64,000 bases of DNA. Origin: Pseudomonas sp. CCC3.1 (lineage in GTDB: Bacteria > Pseudomonadota > Gammaproteobacteria > Pseudomonadales > Pseudomonadaceae). The translations under genes were made by a program, and so were the position numbers. How positions within the stretch are numbered: the stretch's first letter is position 1; each line of letters starts with the position of its first letter. Positions 24,612 to 33,180 of this stretch are shown here, piece by piece. The DNA lies in the NCBI RefSeq assembly GCF_034347405.1, contig NZ_CP133778.1:5028501-5092500 (forward strand), given 5' to 3'. The notes under the pieces were generated by a model, which saw only the letters and a list, made by a program, of their open reading frames with translations, had not been told where the DNA came from and did not search any database.

Positions 24612-25694
24612 ATGCGCATTTTAGTGACCGGCGGTGCCGGTTTTATTGGTTCAGCTCTGATCCGTCACCTGATCAAGAACACCGCGCACGAAGTGCTCAA
24701 CCTCGATAAGTTGACCTACGCTGGCAACCTTGAATCGCTGCACAGCATCGCAACGGATACCCGCTACGAACTCGTTCAAGCAGACATCGTCGATCAGGCC
24801 GCGGTCAGCGCCATTATCGAGCGTTTCCAGCCGCAGGCGATCATGCACTTGGCCGCCGAGTCGCACGTTGACCGCTCCATCGACGGCCCGTCAGATTTCA
24901 TCCAGACCAACATCGTCGGCACTTACAGCCTGCTGGAAGCCGCCCGCGCCTATTGGTCGAAGCTGCAAGAGCCCGCTAAAAGCGCCTTCCGCTTCCATCA
25001 CATTTCGACTGACGAAGTGTATGGCGACCTGCACGGCGTCGATGATCTGTTCACGGAGACCACGCCTTACGCGCCAAGCTCGCCATACTCGGCCAGTAAA
25101 GCAGCGGCTGACCATCTGGTCCGTGCCTGGAACCGCACCTACGACTTGCCGGTGCTGCTGACCAACTGTTCGAACAACTACGGGCCGTTCCACTTCCCGG
25201 AAAAACTGATTCCGCTGGTGATCCTCAACGCCCTGGCTGGCAAACCGCTGCCGGTGTATGGCAATGGCCTGCAAGTGCGTGACTGGCTGTTTGTTGAAGA
25301 CCACGCCCGCGCCCTGCTTAAGGTTGTAACCGAAGGTGTGGTCGGCGAGACGTACAACATCGGCGGCCACAACGAACAGAAAAACATCGACGTGGTCCGT
25401 GGTATCTGCGCGCTGCTTGAAGAGCTGGCACCTCAGCACCCGACTGGGGTCGCACAGTTTGCAGACCTGATCACCTTTGTTCAGGACCGCCCGGGCCACG
25501 ACCAGCGCTATGCGATCGACGCCAGCAAAATCGAACGTGAACTGGGCTGGGTGCCTGAAGAAACCTTCGAAACCGGCCTGCGCAAAACCGTGCAGTGGTA
25601 CCTGGACAACCTGGAATGGTGCCAACACGTTCAGGACGGCAGCTACCAAGGCCAGCGCCTGGGCTTCACCGACGCCAAAGATCTGATCGCATGA
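24612..25694 (+). CDS. rmlB: dTDP-glucose 4,6-dehydratase
   Basis: A 360-residue short-chain dehydrogenase/reductase-type enzyme making dTDP-4-keto-6-deoxyglucose in dTDP-L-rhamnose synthesis. It has the NAD+-binding GGAGFIGS at residues 7-14, the catalytic HHISTDEVYGDL block with Thr-Asp-Glu, and YSASKAAADHL with the Tyr-x-x-x-Lys pair. The ATG follows GGGAAT spacing. Its stop overlaps rmlD. Confidence 0.95.
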   Translation: MRILVTGGAGFIGSALIRHLIKNTAHEVLNLDKLTYAGNLESLHSIATDTRYELVQADIVDQAAVSAIIERFQPQAIMHLAAESHVDRSIDGPSDFIQTNIVGTYSLLEAARAYWSKLQEPAKSAFRFHHISTDEVYGDLHGVDDLFTETTPYAPSSPYSASKAAADHLVRAWNRTYDLPVLLTNCSNNYGPFHFPEKLIPLVILNALAGKPLPVYGNGLQVRDWLFVEDHARALLKVVTEGVVGETYNIGGHNEQKNIDVVRGICALLEELAPQHPTGVAQFADLITFVQDRPGHDQRYAIDASKIERELGWVPEETFETGLRKTVQWYLDNLEWCQHVQDGSYQGQRLGFTDAKDLIA

Positions 25695-26581
25695 GCCAGC
25701 CTTCGATCCGGTTGAAAATCCTGATCAGCGGTAAAACCGGCCAAGTGGCCATCGAACTGCAAAAGCATCTTGCCGGGTTGGGCGAGCTGATAGTGCTGGG
25801 GCGCGACGCGCTGGACCTGAGTCAACCCGAGCAAATCCGTGCTCAGGTACGCGCACACGCGCCTGACTTGATCATTAACGCCGGCGCGCACACCGCTGTG
25901 GATCTGGCAGAAAGCGAGCCGGACCTGGCGTTTGCGATCAATGGCACGGCGCCAGGGGTATTGGCCGAAGAAGCGAAAGCCCTGGGCATTCCGCTGATCC
26001 ACTACTCCACCGACTACGTGTTCGACGGCAGCAAGCCCGCGCCTTACACCGAAGACGATCAACCCAACCCGCTGGGCGTGTACGGCAAAAGCAAACGGGC
26101 GGGCGAGCAAGCCATCGCCGCAGTGGGCGGACAGCATTTGATCCTGCGCACCAGTTGGGTGTACTCCACCCACGGCAAAAACTTCCTGCTGACCATGCAA
26201 CGTTTGCTGCCGAAAAAAACGGAGCTGCGTGTGGTGGCTGACCAGATCGGCGCACCCACTTGGGCGGGCACCATCGCGCAAAGCACTCGGGCCTTGATCG
26301 AACGCTGGCAAGCCGGTGAGGCCGGGGCGTGGGGGGTTTACCACCTGACCGCCCAAGGTGAAACTTCATGGTTTGGCTTTACCCAAGCCATTGCCGAGCA
26401 CCTGACGGCCCAAGGCAAACAGTGCGCAACGCTGGAGCCCATTCCAGCCAGCGCCTACCCGGCGCCAGCGGCCCGCCCGCAAAACTCGCGCCTAGATTGC
26501 AGCCGTTTAGTACGCGAATGGCACGTCAGCCAGCCAGACTGGCGCGTTGCACTCGACGAATGCGTGGCCGAGCAACGCTGA
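25691..26581 (+). CDS. rmlD: dTDP-4-dehydrorhamnose reductase
   Basis: A 296-residue NAD(P)H-dependent reductase, the last step to dTDP-L-rhamnose. It shows SGKTGQVAIELQ for the nucleotide fold, INAGAHTAVDLAE, STDYVFDG and YGKSKRAGEQ with the catalytic Tyr/Lys. ATG 25691 overlaps the rmlB stop (ATGA); the frame open from 25595 lies inside rmlB. P. aeruginosa continues with rmlA and rmlC, but here a repeat and a secretion effector follow. Confidence 0.93.
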   Translation: MSQPSIRLKILISGKTGQVAIELQKHLAGLGELIVLGRDALDLSQPEQIRAQVRAHAPDLIINAGAHTAVDLAESEPDLAFAINGTAPGVLAEEAKALGIPLIHYSTDYVFDGSKPAPYTEDDQPNPLGVYGKSKRAGEQAIAAVGGQHLILRTSWVYSTHGKNFLLTMQRLLPKKTELRVVADQIGAPTWAGTIAQSTRALIERWQAGEAGAWGVYHLTAQGETSWFGFTQAIAEHLTAQGKQCATLEPIPASAYPAPAARPQNSRLDCSRLVREWHVSQPDWRVALDECVAEQR

Positions 26582-26592
26582 AAAAGCCCTTT

Positions 26593-26664
26593 GCAGGAGC
26601 GAGCTTGCTCGCGATCTTTTGCTTTTAAAGATCAAAAAAACCCGAGCAAGAACTGCTCCTACAA
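26593..26664. repeat. REP/REPIN palindrome
   Basis: CAGGAGCGAGCTTGCTCGCGATCTTTT opens the element and GAGCAAGAACTGCTCCTACA closes it; the right arm has several mismatches to the family. It lies directly after rmlD. Confidence 0.75.
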
Positions 26665-26795
26665 CTAGCAATAAGGCCTCTTTCTGCCGAGAGTTAGAGA
26701 TGCGTCCTACATCCGCCAGCGCGTTCCTCCTTTAGCGTTCATCCCTTTGTGCTGAGGCTGCTTTCTTTGAAGTGAGCCCTCACGTCAGAGGAGTC

Positions 26796-26882
26796 ATGGA
26801 TATGCCCGCACTCACCCGCGTGATTGAACACTTAGTGGACGATTTGATTGCGCGCTTTACGCCCAAAGTGAACGTGGCATGA
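26796..26882 (+). CDS. 28-residue peptide coupled to the effector gene
   Basis: A short frame MDMPALTRVIEHLVDDLI... with a good AGAGGAG site. Its TGA overlaps the ATG of the effector gene (ATGA). The product is an amphipathic helix-like peptide. It could be a leader that couples translation, or the remaining end of a deleted upstream gene such as an adaptor. It is not recognised as any known protein. Confidence 0.4.
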   Translation: MDMPALTRVIEHLVDDLIARFTPKVNVA

Positions 26883-29800
26883 GCTTCGATAAGAGCCTTG
26901 CCACAGTGGTCAATCTGGCTGAAGCCAGACGCGCAGCCAGTGCCCGCGATCACGTCGACATCAACAGCACTGTGCAGCAATGTCCGGCCAGTCAGCCGCA
27001 GATCTTTGTCGTCCCGGTGCGTTACGCCCTCAGCGAAGAGCCTGCCAGCCACCCGGCCTTCCAGCCCGGCGTAGAGACCCAAAGTCACCCGATAGCAGCA
27101 CGTCTTTTGCGTACAGGCTTTCTCTATGTGTGGCAAGGCGACGGCCCGCTTCAGCGTTATGCGATGGCTGAAAACAACCTGTTGCGCAGTCAAGAGCTGG
27201 ATGGCGATGACACCGTCATCAACGTCGGCACTCAGAGCGGTATAGCGTTGGATAAGCACCAGGAAGCCTGGATGCTCTACAGCGAAATCCCGCTGAACTT
27301 GACCTCTTGCGAACAACTCAGCAAACCCGAAAATCGCACCCAACGCATGCGCCGTCTGGACCTGCGGCAAGTCGCGAACACCCTGCAAGCCCCGCATTGC
27401 GTGCCGTTGGGCGAAGCCAAGCAGGTGATGGGTGAGTTGATCCCGAGCACCTATGACTTGGCGTTGGCGATCGATTACCAGCGCAATCAGCCCACACTGC
27501 AAAAGCGTGCGGATGAATTGGGCAATGAGGCGATTAAAGACCCAACGCCCAACACGATCAAAGCCTATACCGACACCCAGCACTGGCTCAGTGAGCGAGC
27601 GAAAGTGGCTGCGCAGTACCCGCCGGTTCCCGATGATGTCCCTGCGCCGGGCGAGTGGAGCGCCGTGTCATGGGCGCCGACCACGACCCAAAGCCTGATG
27701 GAAACCGCCCACAGCCAATCACGCGGTTTGTACACCGTACTGGTGTGTTTGGATGACGATCTCGGCGTATTGCGCGACATCAACCACGAACAAGAACTGA
27801 TCGAATCTCGGCATGAAAAATGGCAAGCCGATAACAACTTACGGCTGAGTATTGGCGGGTTTGTTCGTAGTTTGATTACAGAAGACGGCGCTGAAGTTGC
27901 GGGAAACCTGAGTTATCGCTATCGCGAGCACGATATTGAATTGACGCCAGAGCAAGGCAAAACCTTGCTCAAGGCCCATCATCGATTGGATGAGTTGTTC
28001 AAAGAAGAATCACGCATTAACCAGCAACGCGGTCGCCAGTACGGCCATAAAGAAGCGGATGCACTGCTGCTTAAAGTACAGGCTGAAGTAAAGGCCGCTG
28101 TGGCGCCTGTTCGAGGCTTTATCCCGTACCCATTGCACACCGAAGTCGAGGCTGTTGTTCGTGACTACCGCGCTGCCAAAGCAGCCAACCTCGAAAACCG
28201 TCACGCCAGCGATAAAGTTGAGGAGTACATCGACCTGCCAGCCATGAATCAATGGCTCGACGAAACGGCCCCGGCACATTTTGACCACCTGAAAAACCGC
28301 CACGAAGCTCTTTATGCCGACCGTGGCGTGTACTTGCTGCGACACCACAGCGGCACATGGTTTGTGGATTACGACGATAGCGAACACCGCCAATGGCTGG
28401 ATGAACTGGCCTTGGCCTGCCTTAGCGCTCAGTGCTTGCGCAAAATCGGGGCCGAGCAATATGCGGACTATGTCCGCAGCACTGATGAAGGGGCGCTGCG
28501 GCAATTGTTTTACGGCTGGAGCCCCACACTTGAGGGGGCGGTCAATACCAGCAGCCGTGCGACTGAATTGATGGCCGCGCTGGAAATCGAAAATCAGGCT
28601 AATGCGATGGCCGCAATGAGTAAGGTGCTGGGGCCGGAGGGTATCAACATTCTCTCTGGCCTCAGTACGGTGGCGGGCAATGCCACTAGCCTTTGGAATA
28701 CGCTTGTTAAACGCCTGAGCGCATCATTGTTGTTGCTCAGCAGTAAACCGGGAGAACCGCTGAAAGGACCGTGGCTTGCCATGATGACCGCCACCCGAGC
28801 GGCTCACCAAATTGGCTTGCGACTAATTAGCCAAGGCAAATATCAGGTGTTGCAGCAATTCGGCAAAGCCGCGGAAGACCTGACTCAATGGGTCAATACC
28901 ACGGGCAAAGCCATTGGCCTTGGTCATACTTCTAAAATAGTCGATTCACCAGCAGTTAAAAATAGTGGTGGTTTGATCGCCCTGACAGCGTTACTGCTCA
29001 ATAGCTGGAATGCCAGTAATTATTTGGGGCAGGCAGGTGAGTTGGAGGGGATGGATCAACAGAGGATATATGACACCGTGTCCGCGACGTTATATGCCGG
29101 GGCAGCGTTGGTGGCGGTGATTGATAGTCAGGTGAGGGGAGGGGTAAAGGATAGGGTTTTTACATTTAAGTTTTCAAATAGCCATTGGTCTGTTGCACCT
29201 GTATTGACGCTTTTTGGAACGGTAATTGGTGGGCTTTCAGCAGGTGCTGCTGCTATGGAGTTTCTATCTTTACAGAAACAACTAGAAAACTCTCACGACT
29301 CTATAGACCCTTGGTTGAAGATGCGTCGAAATGTAGTCGGCGGGCAAGTTCTCGCCTTCACAACTCAAGCGTTAATAGGCGTAACTTATACTTTTAGGGT
29401 TATTACCGGAGGAATCACTGCAAGCGCTGCTGTCGGAGGGTATTTATTGCTGATGGGGCCACTTAATATCTTGATAGCCGTATTGGGTGTGTTGTACCTG
29501 ATTGCTTGGTATTTCCAGCAAACGCCTATGCAAAATTTCCTGAATTATTGCTGCTGGTCCAAATCTCGCGCCAGCGATCTTAGCCCAATAACATGTGATG
29601 CCCAGCAAGACGAACTTGATCGTTTATACGGCATTCTTTATACCCCCAGAGTCAGCTTTGAATCCGCAGAGCCAAAGAGTGTGTTGAATTCTTTGCAATC
29701 AGGCGTAATTAAAAGTGCGATCAAAACACTCACCATAGACCTGCCAGGGGCTGAACCCAGCAATGTTTATCTAGACATCACCATGGTCGGTAATCCACTA

Positions 29801-30211
29801 GATACATTAGCGATGCGCGAGCGGATAAAAAGTGGTGAGGGGAAATACGCTCGTGAAGAGCCTATGCAAGATATTGGCGACTGTTGGATACACTACAGTC
29901 GGTGTGAGTGGATTCCTCATACCCAAGGTCAGGGTTTACGATTGAGCGGCCCATTCAACACGGTGCCTAACTTATTCGCTTCGCAACCCACTACAGTCTC
30001 TTTGCGCTTGCGATACCACACCCCATTGACCTCAATGCTAGGCGCCCTCAACTTTGTGGGGGGAGAACGAGGTGTCGCGTTCACATTGAGCGCTGCCACT
30101 GGAGTAATCGCCTTGCGTAATGACCCAACGCCAGAGCTAGACAGCGCAAAGCGCTATCCACTGGGCGGTCAACAACGCTCAATTTTCTTGCAGCCAGGAA
30201 TCAAACGATGA
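26879..30211 (+). CDS. VasX-type T6SS effector (BTH_I2691 family)
   Basis: An 1110-residue toxin. The N-terminal VasX-like region is evident in IFVVPVRYALSEEPA, LRTGFLYVWQGDGPLQRY and EAWMLYSEIPL. A long soluble middle part follows. Several hydrophobic segments lie between about residues 690 and 880 (LIALTALLLNSW, LYAGAALVAVID, VLTLFGTVIGGLSAGAA, LLMGPLNILIAVLGVLYLIAW), consistent with a colicin-like pore former. Such effectors ride on VgrG/Hcp and depolarise the target inner membrane. The part from about 29100 on is visibly AT-richer than the start, suggesting a replaced toxic half. The next gene overlaps by 4 bases and is the probable immunity gene. Confidence 0.85.
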   Translation: MSFDKSLATVVNLAEARRAASARDHVDINSTVQQCPASQPQIFVVPVRYALSEEPASHPAFQPGVETQSHPIAARLLRTGFLYVWQGDGPLQRYAMAENNLLRSQELDGDDTVINVGTQSGIALDKHQEAWMLYSEIPLNLTSCEQLSKPENRTQRMRRLDLRQVANTLQAPHCVPLGEAKQVMGELIPSTYDLALAIDYQRNQPTLQKRADELGNEAIKDPTPNTIKAYTDTQHWLSERAKVAAQYPPVPDDVPAPGEWSAVSWAPTTTQSLMETAHSQSRGLYTVLVCLDDDLGVLRDINHEQELIESRHEKWQADNNLRLSIGGFVRSLITEDGAEVAGNLSYRYREHDIELTPEQGKTLLKAHHRLDELFKEESRINQQRGRQYGHKEADALLLKVQAEVKAAVAPVRGFIPYPLHTEVEAVVRDYRAAKAANLENRHASDKVEEYIDLPAMNQWLDETAPAHFDHLKNRHEALYADRGVYLLRHHSGTWFVDYDDSEHRQWLDELALACLSAQCLRKIGAEQYADYVRSTDEGALRQLFYGWSPTLEGAVNTSSRATELMAALEIENQANAMAAMSKVLGPEGINILSGLSTVAGNATSLWNTLVKRLSASLLLLSSKPGEPLKGPWLAMMTATRAAHQIGLRLISQGKYQVLQQFGKAAEDLTQWVNTTGKAIGLGHTSKIVDSPAVKNSGGLIALTALLLNSWNASNYLGQAGELEGMDQQRIYDTVSATLYAGAALVAVIDSQVRGGVKDRVFTFKFSNSHWSVAPVLTLFGTVIGGLSAGAAAMEFLSLQKQLENSHDSIDPWLKMRRNVVGGQVLAFTTQALIGVTYTFRVITGGITASAAVGGYLLLMGPLNILIAVLGVLYLIAWYFQQTPMQNFLNYCCWSKSRASDLSPITCDAQQDELDRLYGILYTPRVSFESAEPKSVLNSLQSGVIKSAIKTLTIDLPGAEPSNVYLDITMVGNPLDTLAMRERIKSGEGKYAREEPMQDIGDCWIHYSRCEWIPHTQGQGLRLSGPFNTVPNLFASQPTTVSLRLRYHTPLTSMLGALNFVGGERGVAFTLSAATGVIALRNDPTPELDSAKRYPLGGQQRSIFLQPGIKR

Positions 30212-31164
30212 GCGTGCCAGTCGCAGGTACGAGTAAGAAGAGCTTGTTTTCGCAGCAAGATTATCTAGCACCGCTTCCAATTCCAACGGGAGAGAAACCA
30301 GTCGATGTTCTGAATACTGTCTGGCGTAAAAATGACATATTTATGGATGTTGGCAATTACAGCATTGGTTCGGGCCTGATGATTTTATGGCCGCTGGTGT
30401 TGCTGTACTTTGGAATGGCTTATGGCTTCATGGGGCTAGCGCCTGAATTTAGCCAGATCATGTTTGTTATAGGCGGGATTGTTACGGGTATCCCTGCGCT
30501 AATGTTAGTTAATATGCTGTTCCGTCCAGTTCCCTTGCCCATCCGCTTTAACCGCCAGCGCCGTGAAGTCTGCGTCCCCCGTAAAAATGGTGACTATTGG
30601 ATCGTGCCCTGGGAAACGGTAACCGCTATTGCGGCTCAGAGCTCGTCAGTCAGTCAAGCGGGCCGAAATACTTCGGGTATGTTATTTATAAGTTTCGACA
30701 ATCCGGATCCTGATGCAGATGACGATAACAAACACCTCTATTGGGGTTTTAACTGTGGAGGTTGTGAAACCGCAATGTCATTGTGGGAATGCATGCGAAG
30801 TTATATGGAAATCGGTCCGCACGCATTGCCTCAGGGTAACGATTTTGAAGGTGGTCGTGACAGCCTGAAAGGGCGAGGAATTGTCTGGGGGATTTGTTGC
30901 GAATGCGCGGACGGTATTTGGCAGCACTTGCGCGCTGGTGAGTTTTTAAAAGCAACGTGGTTATTGATAGGTATCGTTTTTTTTGGTGCTCCAGTCGCAA
31001 TTATGCTTCAAGTCTGGAAACTCGCCCCTCCGCCCACCCTTGATCACCCCGACATCATCGAATGGTCCAAACCCCTCCCGCCCGAGCAATGGGCCAAACG
31101 CTCTCCAGAGTTAGAAATCGCCATCGCTCAGCGTGAAGCTGAACTAGCCGCGAGAGCCGCGTGA
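30208..31164 (+). CDS. Membrane immunity protein for the T6SS effector
   Basis: A 318-residue membrane protein with two hydrophobic segments near residues 52-72 and 84-105 (SGLMILWPLVLLYFGMAYGF; IMFVIGGIVTGIPALMLVN). A DUF6708-like soluble part follows (FNRQRREVCVPRKNG, YWIVPWETV), and a last membrane segment lies near 250-270. Proteins of this kind sit directly after VasX-type effectors and protect the producer. The ATGA overlap with the effector stop supports a pair. No terminator follows clearly. Confidence 0.75.
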   Translation: MSVPVAGTSKKSLFSQQDYLAPLPIPTGEKPVDVLNTVWRKNDIFMDVGNYSIGSGLMILWPLVLLYFGMAYGFMGLAPEFSQIMFVIGGIVTGIPALMLVNMLFRPVPLPIRFNRQRREVCVPRKNGDYWIVPWETVTAIAAQSSSVSQAGRNTSGMLFISFDNPDPDADDDNKHLYWGFNCGGCETAMSLWECMRSYMEIGPHALPQGNDFEGGRDSLKGRGIVWGICCECADGIWQHLRAGEFLKATWLLIGIVFFGAPVAIMLQVWKLAPPPTLDHPDIIEWSKPLPPEQWAKRSPELEIAIAQREAELAARAA

Positions 31165-31365
31165 TAGGGGGTTTATCTTCGATATGAGCAGTGGAGAATC
31201 AGCGTTGCATGACGATCAGGCAGTCGATTTTGAATGCAGAGGGCAATGCTCGATTTATTGGCAGCCAACGACTACGCATTGTTCATCCAGCCGAGTGTCG
31301 TCGGCAGCCTTTATCCCGTTGAGAGAGCGCTTCTACAGCGTTTCAGCGTAGGTATACTGCGCCGT

Positions 31366-33180
31366 ATGATCACGACCCCTTCAGCTCCTCGCAGACCCCG
31401 ATGGCGTAGCCTGGCCCTACTGGCGCTGTGCCTGGCGCCTTTGCTGTGGCCGCTGCAGCACTTGGCCGAACGCTATTACCGCAGTGAACTGGCCGGGCAA
31501 AACCGTCAAACCCTCGACCTTTACGTCGCCAACTTGCTGGGCACGCTGCACCGCTATGAGGTGTTGCCGCAAATCCTCGGCGAGCTACCCGCGCTGCGCA
31601 ATTTGCTGGTCGAGCCGGAAGACCCTCAAGCCTTGGCCAACGCCAATCAGTTGCTCGCGGAAATCAACAACCAGACCGGTGCTGAAGTCATGTACCTGAT
31701 CGATGCCAACGGCAACACGCTGGCGACGTCGAACTGGGACAAATCCGACAGCTTTGTCGGGCGCAACTTCGCTTTTCGCCCGTATTTCAGCGAAGCAATG
31801 GCTGGCAAGCTGGGGCGTTTCTTCGGCCTGGGCACCACGTCCGGCAAGCGCGGTTATTACTTTGCCGCGCCGGTGATCGAAAATGGCAAGACCATGGGCG
31901 TGCTGGTGGTCAAGGTCGACCTTGATCACACCGAGCGCTTGTGGGGCAACACCCCGGAACAATTGCTGACAACCGACAACAACGGCGTGGTCATTCTGAC
32001 CTCGCGTCCCGATTGGCGCTTCAAAGCCACGCGAGAACTGTCGCCGCAAGAGCGTCAGGATATTTTTGCCATCCTGCCGTATCCGACTCGCGATCTGCAG
32101 CCCTTGAGCCTCGACATGAATGCCTGGCTGGTGCAGACCCAGATCATCGACGAGACCGGCTGGAGCGTGAATATTCTGGCGCCACGGACCTTGGTCGATC
32201 GCCCCGTACGCACGGTACTGGCCATTGGTGGCGCCACGTTGTTGGTGGTCATGCTGTTGATCAGTTTGATGATGCAGCGCCGTCGTCACTATCTGGATCG
32301 CATTGCTTTTGAAGCCAAGGCCCGCCGCGAGCTCGAAGGCCGTGTGGCCGAACGCACCAGCGACCTTGAAGGCCTCAACCAGCGCCTGCGCAAGGAAGTG
32401 CTGGAGCGCGAGCACGCGCAGCAAGAACTGGTGCGCGCTCAGGATGACCTGGTGCAAGCGGGCAAACTGTCGGCACTGGGCACCATGTCGGCCAGCATCA
32501 GCCACGAACTCAACCAACCGCTGGCGGCTATCCGCAGCTATGCCGAGAACGCCGAAGTGTTGCTCGATCATCAGCGCATCGACGACGCCCGCAGCAATCT
32601 CAAGCTGATCAACGAATTGACCGGGCGCATGTCCTCGATCATCGCCCACCTGCGCGCTTTCGCCCGACGTGATCGGCACGCACCGGAAAGTGTTGCTCTC
32701 CAGCCCGCGTTAGACGATGCACTGGCCTTGCTGGCCAAACGTCGGCGCAGCATGGAGGTCGAGCTGATCCGCGACCTGCCCGCCGCCACGCTGTGGGTTG
32801 AGGCCGGGGAAACACGTTTGCGCCAGGTCTTGGGCAATCTGCTGGCCAACGCCCTGGATGCACTCACCGAGAAAGGGCCGCCGCGGCGTTTGTGGCTAAG
32901 TGCCCAATCCACGGCTGAGGGCGTCACTGTGTACATTCGCGACAACGGCCCGGGCTTTTGCATGGAAGCTCTGGGCCGCGCCGGTGAGCCGTTCTACACC
33001 ACTAAAACCCGCACTCAGGGGCTGGGCCTGGGGCTGGCCATTTGTGACACGCTGATTCGTGCGTTCGGCGGCGAATTGTTATTCGCCAACCACAAGGAAG
33101 GCGGCGCCCTGATTACCCTACGACTGCGCGCCGGTGCGCCGGGCGTGAGCTTGCAAGCATCCGAGGACTCTCGATCATGA
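31366..33180 (+). CDS. dctB: C4-dicarboxylate sensor histidine kinase DctB
   Basis: A 604-residue sensor kinase. A first membrane segment (about 13-32) is followed by a periplasmic double-PDC sensor domain and a second membrane segment near 287-305 (AIGGATLLVVMLLISLMM). A coiled coil leads to the HisKA box SHELNQPLAAIRSYAENA with the phosphorylated His. The ATPase N, G1 and G2 boxes are present (LLANALDAL, DNGPGF, GLGLGLAICD). ATG 31366 starts at the first membrane anchor; the open frame upstream to 31234 has no ribosome site. It activates DctD in response to succinate, fumarate or malate. Confidence 0.9.
   Translation: MITTPSAPRRPRWRSLALLALCLAPLLWPLQHLAERYYRSELAGQNRQTLDLYVANLLGTLHRYEVLPQILGELPALRNLLVEPEDPQALANANQLLAEINNQTGAEVMYLIDANGNTLATSNWDKSDSFVGRNFAFRPYFSEAMAGKLGRFFGLGTTSGKRGYYFAAPVIENGKTMGVLVVKVDLDHTERLWGNTPEQLLTTDNNGVVILTSRPDWRFKATRELSPQERQDIFAILPYPTRDLQPLSLDMNAWLVQTQIIDETGWSVNILAPRTLVDRPVRTVLAIGGATLLVVMLLISLMMQRRRHYLDRIAFEAKARRELEGRVAERTSDLEGLNQRLRKEVLEREHAQQELVRAQDDLVQAGKLSALGTMSASISHELNQPLAAIRSYAENAEVLLDHQRIDDARSNLKLINELTGRMSSIIAHLRAFARRDRHAPESVALQPALDDALALLAKRRRSMEVELIRDLPAATLWVEAGETRLRQVLGNLLANALDALTEKGPPRRLWLSAQSTAEGVTVYIRDNGPGFCMEALGRAGEPFYTTKTRTQGLGLGLAICDTLIRAFGGELLFANHKEGGALITLRLRAGAPGVSLQASEDSRS

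Noticed and set aside
31184..31351. 55-codon frame between the immunity gene and dctB
   Set aside because: No ribosome site and no recognisable product; it may be a relic, but the evidence is too thin to list as a gene.
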